DNA from: Bacteroides eggerthii
GTDB lineage: Bacteria > Bacteroidota > Bacteroidia > Bacteroidales > Bacteroidaceae
Length of the DNA: 64,000 nucleotides
Direction: 5' to 3'
Assembly (NCBI RefSeq): GCF_025146565.1
Contig: NZ_CP102258.1
Span: 2,140,001-2,204,000 of the forward strand
The first letter of the stretch is position 1; every line of letters starts with the position of its first letter. The notes beneath the pieces are model-generated. The model was not told the DNA's origin. It did not search any database and worked only from the letters and a program-made list of their open reading frames with translations. The position numbers and the translations under genes were made by a program. Shown here piece by piece: positions 8,602 to 17,800 of the stretch.

Positions 8602-9959
8602 ATGGCTAAGATACAAAATATTTCAGAGATTCACCCTACTTAGGGCTTTACAGAATTTGATATTCTGGAAAAATATCGTAAGAGTTTTAATGAGAGTGAG
8701 CTTGGCAGGCTTCATTCCGTTTTTCCGTTTGAGCGTATGGCAAAAGAAGCAGGTCTGTCGGAGCAGCGTCTAGGACGCAAGAACATTTTCAGTCCTTGTG
8801 CAAAGATCAGTCTTATGGTACTGAAGGCCTACACTGGCTTTTCCGACAGACGGCTGGTAGAACATCTTAACGGTAACATACACTATCAGATGTTCTGTGG
8901 AGTTATGATAGATCCATCCAACCCTATAACCAACTAAAAGATAGTCAGCGATATCCGTAACGAGATAGCCTCCCGTTTTGACATTGACGCTCTTCAGAAG
9001 GTCCTTGCCTTACATTGGAAGCCTTACCTTGAAAACCTTCACGTGTGTATGACTGATGCTACATGTTATGAAAGCCACATGCGTTTTCCTACAGACATGA
9101 AACTCCTTTGGGAAAGTATCGGATGGTTTTACAGGCATACCTGCCAGCATTGTAGGGATCTTGGCATAAGACGTCCGCGCAACAAATATACGGATGTTGC
9201 AAAATCCTATCTGTCTTACTGTAAGAAAAGAAAAAGGAAAGCTTCAAGGACAAGGATGCTCAAGCGCCGTATGATAAGGCTCCTTGAAAAGCTTATCATG
9301 CAGAAAGATGCGATTCATAGGGAGTACGGTGCTTCACTCCGATATACACAGGATTATCAGAAACGGCTTTCCATAGTTGGAAAGGTCTTGTACAGGAAAA
9401 GGAAATGTTTGAAGGCAGGAAGGTCAATGACCGTATTGTGAGCATTGACCGTCATTATATACGTCCCATCGTAAGAGGTAAGGAAACAAAGACCGTTGAG
9501 TTCGGTGCAAAAGTCAACAACATACAGATAGACTGAATATCTTTCATCGAGCACATCTCGTTCAAGGCGTTCAATGAGGGTATACGCCTTAAGGACTGTA
9601 TCCGTGTGCAGCAGAAGCTTATGAGCGTTAGGGTAAGATGCGTGGCTGCCGACTCCATATATGCTAATAATGCCAACAGAAAGTTCTGCACGAAATATGG
9701 GATATCCATTTCCTTCGTGCGCAAGGGAAGGGCGGCAAAGGACGAGCAGTTGAGAAAGGTTCTCAGAAGTGAACTCTCAAATGAGAGAGCCACCCGGCTT
9801 GAAGGTAGCTTCGGCACTCAGAAACAACATTACTCACTCTCAAGAATAAAGGCGCGGAACAGGAAGACGGAAATCCTGTGGATCTTCTTCGGAATACATA
9901 CGGCAAATGCCGTACAGATGATAGACAAGATCAAAAACAGACTGGATAAAGTTGCATGA
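8602..9959 (+). pseudogene. DDE transposase pseudogene
   Basis: The frame starts at the ATG at 8602 (MAKIQNISEIHPT) and is interrupted by TAG at 8641, TAA at 8935 and TGA at 9534. A frameshift near 9380-9395 moves the frame from the KVLYRKRK reading to QEKEMFEGRK. Joined together, the pieces give an N-terminal InsH/DUF772-like region (GFSDRRLVEHL) and a catalytic core with aspartates in MTDATCYESH and AADSIYANN and the glutamate in LEGSFGTQKQHY. Each stop is one substitution from a plausible sense codon. Several small intact ORFs inside are fragments, not genes. Confidence 0.88.
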
Positions 9960-10191
9960 CATGGTTTTACAGACTGAATCAGAAGAGGTCATCAGACTTC
10001 TTCCGCAACATCATGTCTTGCCGGATAAGTTCAGGCGAGAAAACATAGAAAAAATACAATAAAAAGAGCATATGAAGTGATTATGGTCCATCATCTTCAT
10101 ATGCTATCTTAGTTTTTAGGGGCATTTACTGAATATCCCTAATTAATTATATTTTTTGTCATATACTAAATATTTGATTATATAAACGATA

Positions 10192-12189
10192 CTACAAGTC
10201 TTTTCTAAGAGTAATATCCTTCCAGTGTAATGAGTACGCTGTTTCTGCTGCATCGTCAAGATATTCTTGCAAAAACTTGAATGGGAAAGGATATGTCATA
10301 AGCTCATTCCAACGTCCAAAGCCAAACTTTAACATCTTGCATATTTCCAAAATTTGCTGGTCAATGAGTTCTGGATTTTCTTTATGAAGTATAAATATAC
10401 GTCGAGCACGAGGCATTTTGTCCATCTTGGTTTTCGGAGTAATCTTCATAGATTCGCTATTAGTTCCTGATATATAAGAATACGAACCTTCTGGATTTCC
10501 GTCAATACCATCTGTTTTCCATAGATGGAAACCTATATAACCACGAAGATATTTATGAGCAACTTTTTTTCGTTTGAACATAGCTACAGTTTCACCATTA
10601 TTAGCAACCTTACTATAAGCTTCATCAATCAGATTCACATCTAAAATTGGTATTTCATCTGTATCGACGATAAAATAGACATTGCCGTCTTTAACTAATG
10701 CCATATAATCTCTTGCTCCTCGAATTTTGTCGTAGTCAAAATATTTTAGCTTTTGAGATATAAAATCCTCGAAATCTTCACCTTGATTATCTTGTGATAG
10801 TCCATATTGTTCAACATCTATACTTCCTTGATTGTCAATTTTCAAAGACGCTCCATGAACATTACCTTGATTGATTTTGTATCTGATAGCATTCCACCCC
10901 TCAAGCATATTTGCCAAAGGCTTTGGCATTATTCTTTTAGCTAAACTATCCTTTACAATTAGTTCAATGAGTATTCTTCTCACACTTGGGGTGTCAAGCA
11001 AGTCAAGTTTCTCGTCGCCATAATAAGTGATATGCTGGAGGGCATTTCCGTTGTTTGACAATCTTACCATGGATTGTGAATACTGAGTTACCTCACATCC
11101 TTCTTCTTTAGGCTCGCATAGTTTGATTATAATATCGTCCGGCGTTGGTTTTTTGGGAAAAACAAGAAACCCACTCATAATTTCTTGGGCTTCATTCTTG
11201 AAATTCGAAATAACCGACTTGGATCCATTTGTTTGAAACGGGTCTTCAAATGAAATGCTTCTTCCTGCAAGATACTCTTGTGCAAGTGCCAAGATTCCAT
11301 CTTTGGTTTTGCATTCATCGTAATGTATAATCTGGGAATCTGTGAATTTTATATCTAATATTCCTTTAAACGCATCATTAACAGATTCTACGACCTGCCA
11401 GATAACATACAATTTTCCGTGAGCATAATCTTCGACATTATATGGCCAATAAGGGACAAGGTTTTTATTATCTTTGAAGTTCTTCTTCTGAATGAAAAGT
11501 TTTTTCAAGTCGTACTCACCACTTTTCACGCTTTTAATGATTATTGGTTTTACAGATTGCCCAGACCAAAACTCTCCATCTAAATCTTTGGAAATCTGGA
11601 ATACGCATGTTCTGTGCCTTAATAGATCTTTTTCATTAAAAGGATTAGAAAACGATGTTGTTCGAGCTGTAAGATTCATGTATTCATTAACCTCTATTTT
11701 AAGACATACAAGTTCTTTGCGACTCTTGCGAGCCCCAAAATTCTTGTCGTCACAAACAAGTAACGAGCCATCGTTATACATCATGTTGCTATTCTTTTTC
11801 TTTCCAAGAGAATTTATAGCTAATGATGCAATGATTCTTTGCTGTAATTTATCTTTATACTTTTCGAGAGTATTATTCCAAGCTTTAACATCGTTGTATG
11901 CTCTAAGACTATTAAGAACTTCTTGCTCTTTCCCTTTGGTGGTTAATATGAAGAATTGAACAGAAGGGAAATGCTGAGCACCCCATCTGTTTTTTATTCC
12001 AGTAACAGATATGAAAGGAACATTTCCGAGTTGTTCATAAGCCAAATTCTTCCGTTCTGGATCCGTACTATAATAAGATACTATCGAGTATTTTGCAAAG
12101 AACTTGTCTTTATCCCAAGAGACTTCTATTCTATTTGTCGTGATAGGAAGGCTCTTTATATAATTGTCATCTAATATTATCTTTCCCAT
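10192..12189 (-). CDS. Putative PIWI/Argonaute-like protein of a two-gene defence pair (DdmE-like candidate)
   Basis: A 665-residue protein with no signal peptide or membrane segment. I do not recognise it by direct homology. Two stretches look like a degenerate PIWI domain. One is a strand pair with acidic residues (about 485-515: YMALVKDGNVYFIVDTDE). The other is a C-terminal segment (about 625-645) ending TYPFPFKFLQEYLDDA, like the closing PIWI segment with an L/P-x-P-L/F signature before a helix. The canonical DEDX slicer tetrad is not apparent, suggesting an inactive guide-binding protein. Its ATG overlaps the helicase-nuclease stop by one base (TAATG), implying coupled translation in a complex. 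Size, order and partner resemble ddmE of DdmDE; pPIWI-RE is an alternative. Function is inference. Confidence 0.5.
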   Translation of the reverse strand: MGKIILDDNYIKSLPITTNRIEVSWDKDKFFAKYSIVSYYSTDPERKNLAYEQLGNVPFISVTGIKNRWGAQHFPSVQFFILTTKGKEQEVLNSLRAYNDVKAWNNTLEKYKDKLQQRIIASLAINSLGKKKNSNMMYNDGSLLVCDDKNFGARKSRKELVCLKIEVNEYMNLTARTTSFSNPFNEKDLLRHRTCVFQISKDLDGEFWSGQSVKPIIIKSVKSGEYDLKKLFIQKKNFKDNKNLVPYWPYNVEDYAHGKLYVIWQVVESVNDAFKGILDIKFTDSQIIHYDECKTKDGILALAQEYLAGRSISFEDPFQTNGSKSVISNFKNEAQEIMSGFLVFPKKPTPDDIIIKLCEPKEEGCEVTQYSQSMVRLSNNGNALQHITYYGDEKLDLLDTPSVRRILIELIVKDSLAKRIMPKPLANMLEGWNAIRYKINQGNVHGASLKIDNQGSIDVEQYGLSQDNQGEDFEDFISQKLKYFDYDKIRGARDYMALVKDGNVYFIVDTDEIPILDVNLIDEAYSKVANNGETVAMFKRKKVAHKYLRGYIGFHLWKTDGIDGNPEGSYSYISGTNSESMKITPKTKMDKMPRARRIFILHKENPELIDQQILEICKMLKFGFGRWNELMTYPFPFKFLQEYLDDAAETAYSLHWKDITLRKDL

Positions 12190-15100
12190 TATCCAATGAT
12201 TCTTTTGAGTCTGTCGATTGCACTTGGGATGATATTGCCATCATTGTCAATGATTCCATGAATCTCTGTTACAGCATCCATGGACTCTCCAGTAAGTTGC
12301 AACATACTAACAGTAATAAGTTGACATCCTAATCTTTCGCGCTTAATCTTGCGTTTGTCTTTAGTCGCCAGTTCACCCTGTTTATCATTATGCTCCACGA
12401 GAGGATTCATGTTCTTAACATCAAATGCAATCTTATATGTTCCGTCTGGATTACAGATGACAAAGTCTGCCAACTCATAGTCGCGACCTTCAAGGTGCTT
12501 GAAGTCTTCCTCTTTACAATTAGTGTACTCTAAGACTATTGCCTTGAAAGCTTCTTCACCTATTTCACCTGCATAATCTGTCTTTAATATCTCTGGATGA
12601 AGAATTAAGTTACCTGACTTCCAATCAGTAGCATAACCATTTGTTATAAAGTGTTTACGAATAACATCATTCTTTATCAATACATCCAACCTTACTGTGG
12701 AAGGGGAGATTGGTTGAGGATATAACTTTCCTTTTCCTTGTGGACAAATGTCGTTCCTGCGATTAGGATCAAAGGAGAAGAAGTATTCGTTGTTCTCATT
12801 CCTTTGCCAGTCACCATAGCATTTGCAGATGAAGGTCAATTGTTTATCTTCTTCAACTAATTCGTTATAATCATCAATGACAGGTTTCTTGATGATTGTT
12901 TGCTTATAACTCTGATTCATCAACTGGTTTATCTGCACATTATGAGGTACAGATGTGCCTTCTTCAACATCGTCTTCAAAATCATCCTCTCGAACTGGAT
13001 GTGGAGTATACCTAAGGGCAATACTGCGCATTCTGTCGAGTTGCCTTTTAACGTAGTTGGCATTGTTGCATCTAACAATTTCTTCAGGATTTGCTGCGGT
13101 TGAAGGTTCTTTCGGCATTGTAAGGATGTACTCTGCAAGTGTACGGAACTCCTTGGTAAGAGACTTTTCAAGGTTGTCTTTGTTAAAATACTTAGCCATA
13201 TCCATATCAAACAGAATGTATGTCGTATGTGGTTTGTTTCTTGTACGACACAAACGACCAACAGCTTGTTCAACAACAGTCTGGGCCCATGCAGCCTTGT
13301 CTTTACCTATGCCAGGATTGTTCTTGTCGCCAAACCAGAAATTGTTAGAAAGAGCTCTGCATAGCCATGAAGCTACCTCGTTCTTTGAGAGACAACCTCG
13401 TTCGTACAGCATCATCAGGGAGAGCATGGCATTATAAAGGCTTTTCTCAAAAGTAAACTCATTGCCGTCCTCACTCATCATCAGATATGCACTTGGACAT
13501 TGAACATAAACGGCATCCCAGTCTTTCTTTAGTCTTACACCGTTTGTTTCCCAATTGTCACCTTTGACAAAATCAAGACTATCGGGAATTTCATACTGCA
13601 TGTTGGCGCCAGCTTTGAAACTTGCATATGCAGATACCAACATGATTTTAGAATCCTTGCTTTCGCTGAGTTCTTTGAGAATTGACCCTTCAACCTCTTC
13701 CCAATCTTTTGAAATTCTAATATGGTCATTAGACCAGTCGCTCGGGAGTTCATCTTCAAATGGAGTATTTTGGTACTTATATGTTCCATCTATCAGACAG
13801 CTTAATACATTTGTTTGGATAGGGTCACCATTTCGATTTTGAAAGAATATCATGCTTCTTATGTCTTCATGGTTAATAAACCAATGATAGGCTTCAATAA
13901 ACTGGAACAGGCGATAAAGAGGGAAGGAAATACTTTCTCCTTCCTTTTTGGATTTCATGAGTTCTCTCCGAGTACATTTGAACCAGAGCTCGTCAAGACC
14001 TTCCTCGCGAGCCTCTTTAGAAAACATCATTTTATACTTTTCTGGCAGGAATGTTTTCTCATCCCTGTTATCTTCGAAAGTATAGTGCTCCAGTGGTTTT
14101 ATTTCTATTTGATGACCAATTGGATAAGTGTGAGAAACGAGATTATCAAATGTCTCTTTATCATGTTCAGACAAGACATGAACATTATTCCCAATACTCT
14201 CTTTAAGATATTCTATGTCGCAGTTACTAATCACGGACGAGCTTGATGCTGTTGCAGAGCACAGCACGACGGAAGTTCCCTCAGTCCTCAATAGATCGAA
14301 AATGATCTTCTCAGGTGTAGTGGAAATTTCTCTACAGGAAAGACGAACTCGATGCTGGTTGTCTCGTTCGTCAACTTCTTCCTGATACAATTGAACTCCT
14401 TGTGAATAAACGGAGTAATCGGGCAGCTTTAACTTCTCTTCTCTTTTATTGATAATCAGATTCTTTCTGTTTGTCATAAATTCAAAGAGCTGTTGCTCAA
14501 ATTGGTATTCCGAGTTTGTCTCAAAACGAGAGAAGAGTGTATGGATTTCTCTTTCTCGGGTTGGATAACCTAAATAGTGGTTCTTTGGTAATTTGTTCGC
14601 AGAAAGTTCATCTTCTGTTTTTTCGAACTTTTCCACACTCTTTTGAAATGCCTCATTGACTACCTTGCTTAATTGAGCTTTAATGGCTGTGGTATTGCCT
14701 ACAATCAACGAAAGGAATTTGTTCATTGGCACGACGTAGTCAAATCTTTGTTTTAATTCAATATCATCCTCTGCGTGATGCAACTTAAACTGCTTCTCGC
14801 CTTTGTTGTAGCATATGAAGGAATGTGATTTGTCGTTGGATTTAGAGACATTGAGTTTTAGAGCAGGTCCAGAGAAAAATACACCTCGACGATAGTCCTC
14901 AAGTTCTTCTATGTCACCCAAGAAAATGTTCTTGTATGGCTCTGTCTTTCCTAGAGTCTTCTCCCAATTTGTTGAGATGATGTTATTAGCTTTATTCAGA
15001 GAATCATCGAGTAAGCTGCCATAATATTCGTCTGACACATGTTCTGCCATATCTATCAGTTGCTTATACTGAAGATAACCATTGTAGCCCTTTGAAAATC

Positions 15101-15956
15101 TATTTTTTCCTCTAGAACTTTCTATAGCTTGATCAATGATAGCATTGCGCATTGCAATTGCGGCTTGGTCTGATTCATCTAGTAGAATCAGGGTTTTCTT
15201 TTCTTTTTCTGTAATGTCATGAAGGCTGATTTTTTCACCAAGAATAGGGTCTATGCCGTACATTGCTTTATGTACGGTCATTAGGAGAACTTTTTTCTTT
15301 TTATAATCAACCTGAGGGTAAACTTTTGCCAAAGAGGGAAAATCACGCAGGACTTTCCCAATGTCTAAACGACGACCTTTTTTCTGTCGGTTATATACCT
15401 TTTTATATAACTCAAAGAAATTTCTAACGTCTCTTCTGAGTTTCGTTTCTCCTTCGGTTATCTGGGCTTGAACAAAATCGTTATTGTTGTTGCCCTGAGT
15501 AAGAATCAAATTTTTAACACCTTCGTAGGTCTTTTTGATTTTACTGCAGGCATATCTCAATTCATTATTGCTTCCTTCTGTTTTCATCTCACCGATTCTG
15601 TGTTCTATCTGTTCGATGAATCTGCGGAAAGAATCAGTATCAATAGCCTTTTTTATTACCTCTGTATTATTTTCAATAACCAATTTTTGGTCTTCTTTAA
15701 TCAAACTATCTTGCAAATCAATGAACCTGTCAATCTCTCGGTTCATGCCTTCTACCAACTTGTTTTGAACACAAAGAATAACAATACGGTCAAAATGCTT
15801 AGGATAGTATTCACATGTCAGTTTTCCAATCGTATAAGACTTGCCTCCACCTGTTGCTATGTCGCAGATGTGGAGTCCTGGCTTTACATACTTTTTGAAG
15901 ATACCTTCAACGTGTTTACTCAATTCTTCCTTGTATGTTTCTTTCGCTTGAATCAT
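12189..15956 (-). CDS. SF2 helicase with C-terminal PD-(D/E)XK-like nuclease domain (DdmD-like candidate)
   Basis: A 1255-residue cytoplasmic protein. Walker A ATGGGKS is at residues 34-40, Walker B LILLDESDQ has Asp260/Glu261, and a large insert-rich helicase core ends in motif VI EQAVGRLCRTR (about 890-905). The last 130 residues contain GEEAF (Glu1134/1135), ELADFVI (Asp1164) and AFDVKN (Asp1179, Lys1181), the spacing of a PD-(D/E)XK nuclease. No DinG-type iron-sulfur cysteine set is seen. It is the first gene of the pair, 49 bp after the mnmE stop on the same strand. Helicase-nuclease plus Argonaute-like partner matches the layout of DdmDE, which removes plasmids by guided loading of DdmD. 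Helicase call is firm; nuclease likely; system identity inferred. Confidence 0.75.
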   Translation of the reverse strand: MIQAKETYKEELSKHVEGIFKKYVKPGLHICDIATGGGKSYTIGKLTCEYYPKHFDRIVILCVQNKLVEGMNREIDRFIDLQDSLIKEDQKLVIENNTEVIKKAIDTDSFRRFIEQIEHRIGEMKTEGSNNELRYACSKIKKTYEGVKNLILTQGNNNNDFVQAQITEGETKLRRDVRNFFELYKKVYNRQKKGRRLDIGKVLRDFPSLAKVYPQVDYKKKKVLLMTVHKAMYGIDPILGEKISLHDITEKEKKTLILLDESDQAAIAMRNAIIDQAIESSRGKNRFSKGYNGYLQYKQLIDMAEHVSDEYYGSLLDDSLNKANNIISTNWEKTLGKTEPYKNIFLGDIEELEDYRRGVFFSGPALKLNVSKSNDKSHSFICYNKGEKQFKLHHAEDDIELKQRFDYVVPMNKFLSLIVGNTTAIKAQLSKVVNEAFQKSVEKFEKTEDELSANKLPKNHYLGYPTREREIHTLFSRFETNSEYQFEQQLFEFMTNRKNLIINKREEKLKLPDYSVYSQGVQLYQEEVDERDNQHRVRLSCREISTTPEKIIFDLLRTEGTSVVLCSATASSSSVISNCDIEYLKESIGNNVHVLSEHDKETFDNLVSHTYPIGHQIEIKPLEHYTFEDNRDEKTFLPEKYKMMFSKEAREEGLDELWFKCTRRELMKSKKEGESISFPLYRLFQFIEAYHWFINHEDIRSMIFFQNRNGDPIQTNVLSCLIDGTYKYQNTPFEDELPSDWSNDHIRISKDWEEVEGSILKELSESKDSKIMLVSAYASFKAGANMQYEIPDSLDFVKGDNWETNGVRLKKDWDAVYVQCPSAYLMMSEDGNEFTFEKSLYNAMLSLMMLYERGCLSKNEVASWLCRALSNNFWFGDKNNPGIGKDKAAWAQTVVEQAVGRLCRTRNKPHTTYILFDMDMAKYFNKDNLEKSLTKEFRTLAEYILTMPKEPSTAANPEEIVRCNNANYVKRQLDRMRSIALRYTPHPVREDDFEDDVEEGTSVPHNVQINQLMNQSYKQTIIKKPVIDDYNELVEEDKQLTFICKCYGDWQRNENNEYFFSFDPNRRNDICPQGKGKLYPQPISPSTVRLDVLIKNDVIRKHFITNGYATDWKSGNLILHPEILKTDYAGEIGEEAFKAIVLEYTNCKEEDFKHLEGRDYELADFVICNPDGTYKIAFDVKNMNPLVEHNDKQGELATKDKRKIKRERLGCQLITVSMLQLTGESMDAVTEIHGIIDNDGNIIPSAIDRLKRIIG

Positions 15957-15980
15957 TCCGGTGATAATGTATGCTGTTAA

Positions 15981-16005
15981 TAATCAATTGATTAGTTCTT
16001 AAGAA
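15981..16005. repeat. Two adjacent palindromes between mnmE and the helicase gene
   Basis: TAATCAATTGATTA (15981-15994) and TTCTTAAGAA (15996-16005) are both perfect palindromes. The second abuts the mnmE stop codon. Together they fill half of the 49-bp gap before the helicase start, where an operator or a site-specific junction could lie. No direct-repeat partner was found on the far side of the pair. Confidence 0.6.
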
Positions 16006-17391
16006 TCATTTCCCGACGCAAAAATGTTGGAATATATTCTGTAATACCATATCATTTGTCACCTCTCCCGCAATATCACTCAAATGGAAAATACATTCCC
16101 GAATATCTTGTGACACGAAATCTCCGGAAAGATTATTTACCAAGCCTTCTTGTACTCGGTGGATAGCTTCTAATGCATTGTTTAATGCTTCATAGTGGCG
16201 GACATTGGTAACAATAACGTCATTTTGAGTAATGGTAGGAAGATGTGCAGATGTTATTAGCATTTGTTGCAGTTCTTCGATATGTTCTCGTTTTTTAGCA
16301 GATATGACGATTGATTTTACGTCGTCAGGGAAATTGGTAGGGATATCATTCTGTATATTAGCCACCAGATCGACTTTATTATAAACAAGGATGAGTTGTT
16401 TGGCTCTACAGCGGGGAAGAAGTTGGCTGGATAGTTGTGTGATTTGAGTTTGGGCATTTGTAGCATCAATCATCCAAAGAACGATTTCTGCTTGGTCCAA
16501 CTTTTGGAAAGTACGTTCAATACCAAGACTTTCAATTGTGTCGTTGGTTTCACGAATACCTGCCGTATCAATGAATCGGAAAGTAATTCCACCTATATTA
16601 ACCGTATCCTCTATCACATCGCGTGTTGTACCATGAATATCGCTGACTATGGCTTTTTCTTCATTTAACAAGACATTAAGTAGGGTGGATTTTCCTGCAT
16701 TTGTTTCGCCAATGATAGCTACCGGAACGCCATTCTTAATTGCGTTGCCTACATTAAAAGAGTTCACTAAGCGAACAATGACTTTTTCAATGTTATCCGC
16801 TAACAGACAAAGTTCGGAGCGATCGGCAAATTCCAATTCCTCGTGATCACTAAAATCCAGTTCAAGCTCAATGAGTGAGGTGAAATGTAGTAACTGGTTG
16901 CGTAGAGTGGTAAGTTCTTTGCTGAAACCACCGCGCATTTGGCTCATGGCAAGACGATGAGTCGCTGCGGAAGATGAAGCGATAAGGTCGGCAACGGCTT
17001 CCGCTTGACTTAAATCCATTTTTCCATTAAGAAATGCACGTTGAGTGTATTCGCCCGGTTGGGCCATGCGGCAACCATTCTTAATCAATAGCTGTAGCAC
17101 TTTTTGTAAAATGTAGGCTGAACCATGACATGTGATTTCTGTACTGTTTTCACCTGTATAGGAGTGAGGAGCACGAAACAAGCTGACAAGCACTTCATCT
17201 ATAATTTCAGAACCTTCATGAATCCGTCCAAAAGTAAGCGTATAAGGTTTGCTCTCCTCCAACCTTTTATTGCTAATGGCAGGGGTAAAAATACGGGATG
17301 TGATTTCGATAGCTTCCGGTCCGGAAACTCGAATACATCCAATAGCCCCTCCCTGGGCAGTGGCTATGGCACAGATAGTATCTTGATTCAT
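16006..17391 (-). CDS. mnmE: tRNA uridine-5-carboxymethylaminomethyl(34) synthesis GTPase MnmE
   Basis: With MnmG, this protein modifies the wobble uridine of several tRNAs. The 461-residue protein has an N-terminal tetrahydrofolate-binding domain, a helical domain and an inserted G domain: G1 GETNAGKS at about 228-235, G2 region HGTTRD, G3 DTAG at about 275-278, G4 NKVD. It ends in FCVGK, with the catalytic cysteine. The start at 17391 (MNQDTICAIAT) matches the family; an ATG at 17418 would add nine atypical residues. The 3' end of mnmE/trmE is a known integration site for some genomic islands elsewhere, which is of interest because the defence-like pair follows immediately. Confidence 0.96.
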   Translation of the reverse strand: MNQDTICAIATAQGGAIGCIRVSGPEAIEITSRIFTPAISNKRLEESKPYTLTFGRIHEGSEIIDEVLVSLFRAPHSYTGENSTEITCHGSAYILQKVLQLLIKNGCRMAQPGEYTQRAFLNGKMDLSQAEAVADLIASSSAATHRLAMSQMRGGFSKELTTLRNQLLHFTSLIELELDFSDHEELEFADRSELCLLADNIEKVIVRLVNSFNVGNAIKNGVPVAIIGETNAGKSTLLNVLLNEEKAIVSDIHGTTRDVIEDTVNIGGITFRFIDTAGIRETNDTIESLGIERTFQKLDQAEIVLWMIDATNAQTQITQLSSQLLPRCRAKQLILVYNKVDLVANIQNDIPTNFPDDVKSIVISAKKREHIEELQQMLITSAHLPTITQNDVIVTNVRHYEALNNALEAIHRVQEGLVNNLSGDFVSQDIRECIFHLSDIAGEVTNDMVLQNIFQHFCVGK

Positions 17392-17800
17392 GATTTTCAG
17401 TTTGTTTTTATTCGACAAAGATAACGGTTTATCATAAAAAAATGATGTAACTTCTTGGCTTTTATTGTAACTTTATATAAATCAATAACTTTAGATGAAG
17501 CATCTATATAGGCTGGCTATAACTTCTATTAGAAAAGTAATGATAGGGATGCAAAATAGGATGATTTTAATTTTTTGTAGATAGATGGTCTGTTTAAGAA
17601 ATTTAAACTTCCTGAGCAGGATGGTGCATAGTAATAGAAAAGTGTGATTAGGCATCACAGCCTATGCCTGTTGTTGCCGTAATGGAACATTTATATTATA
17701 CGGAACAACAATAGGACATAGCAAGCTGGATGTTATAAGATTATTGGAAAGCTTTAGATCGCGGTCTGAAAGAAACGTTCAAGGCTTTGTGTATAATCTT
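17392..17800. other. Gene-free stretch between mnmE and udp, possible gene debris
   Basis: No intact gene of useful length. From about 17662 a plus-strand frame reads MPVVAVMEHLYYTEQQ, stop, DIASWML, stop, DYWKALDRGLKETFKAL. This looks like a short coding fragment with two stops, but no family was recognised. A small inverted repeat (GGCAT/ATGCC) lies near 17651-17668. No clear promoter was found. Confidence 0.4.

Larger units (their letters stand above)
8459..10140. mobile_element. Decayed insertion sequence with terminal inverted repeats
   Basis: Ends at 8459-8475 and 10124-10140 are inverted repeats matching at 16 of 17 positions (AGGGAnATTCAGTAAAT). The roughly 1.68-kb unit encloses one transposase reading frame broken by three stops and a frameshift, a terminator-like hairpin just inside the left end, and another hairpin (10067-10077 with 10095-10105) after the transposase. 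No convincing target duplication is seen. Size, ends and the DDE transposase fit the IS1182/IS5-like group; the family assignment is tentative. The copy should be unable to move by itself. Confidence 0.85.

Noticed and set aside
8737..9959. Three separate small ORFs in the IS as individual genes
   Set aside because: They join into one transposase broken by stops and a frameshift.
10141..10191. att-type direct repeat matching the mnmE 3' end on the far side of the defence pair
   Set aside because: The sequence between the IS and the PIWI-like gene shows no copy of the last bases of mnmE, so an integrase-made island is not supported.
12189..15956. Type I or III restriction subunit
   Set aside because: No methyltransferase or specificity gene adjoins it, and the nuclease signature is C-terminal with a PIWI-like partner.
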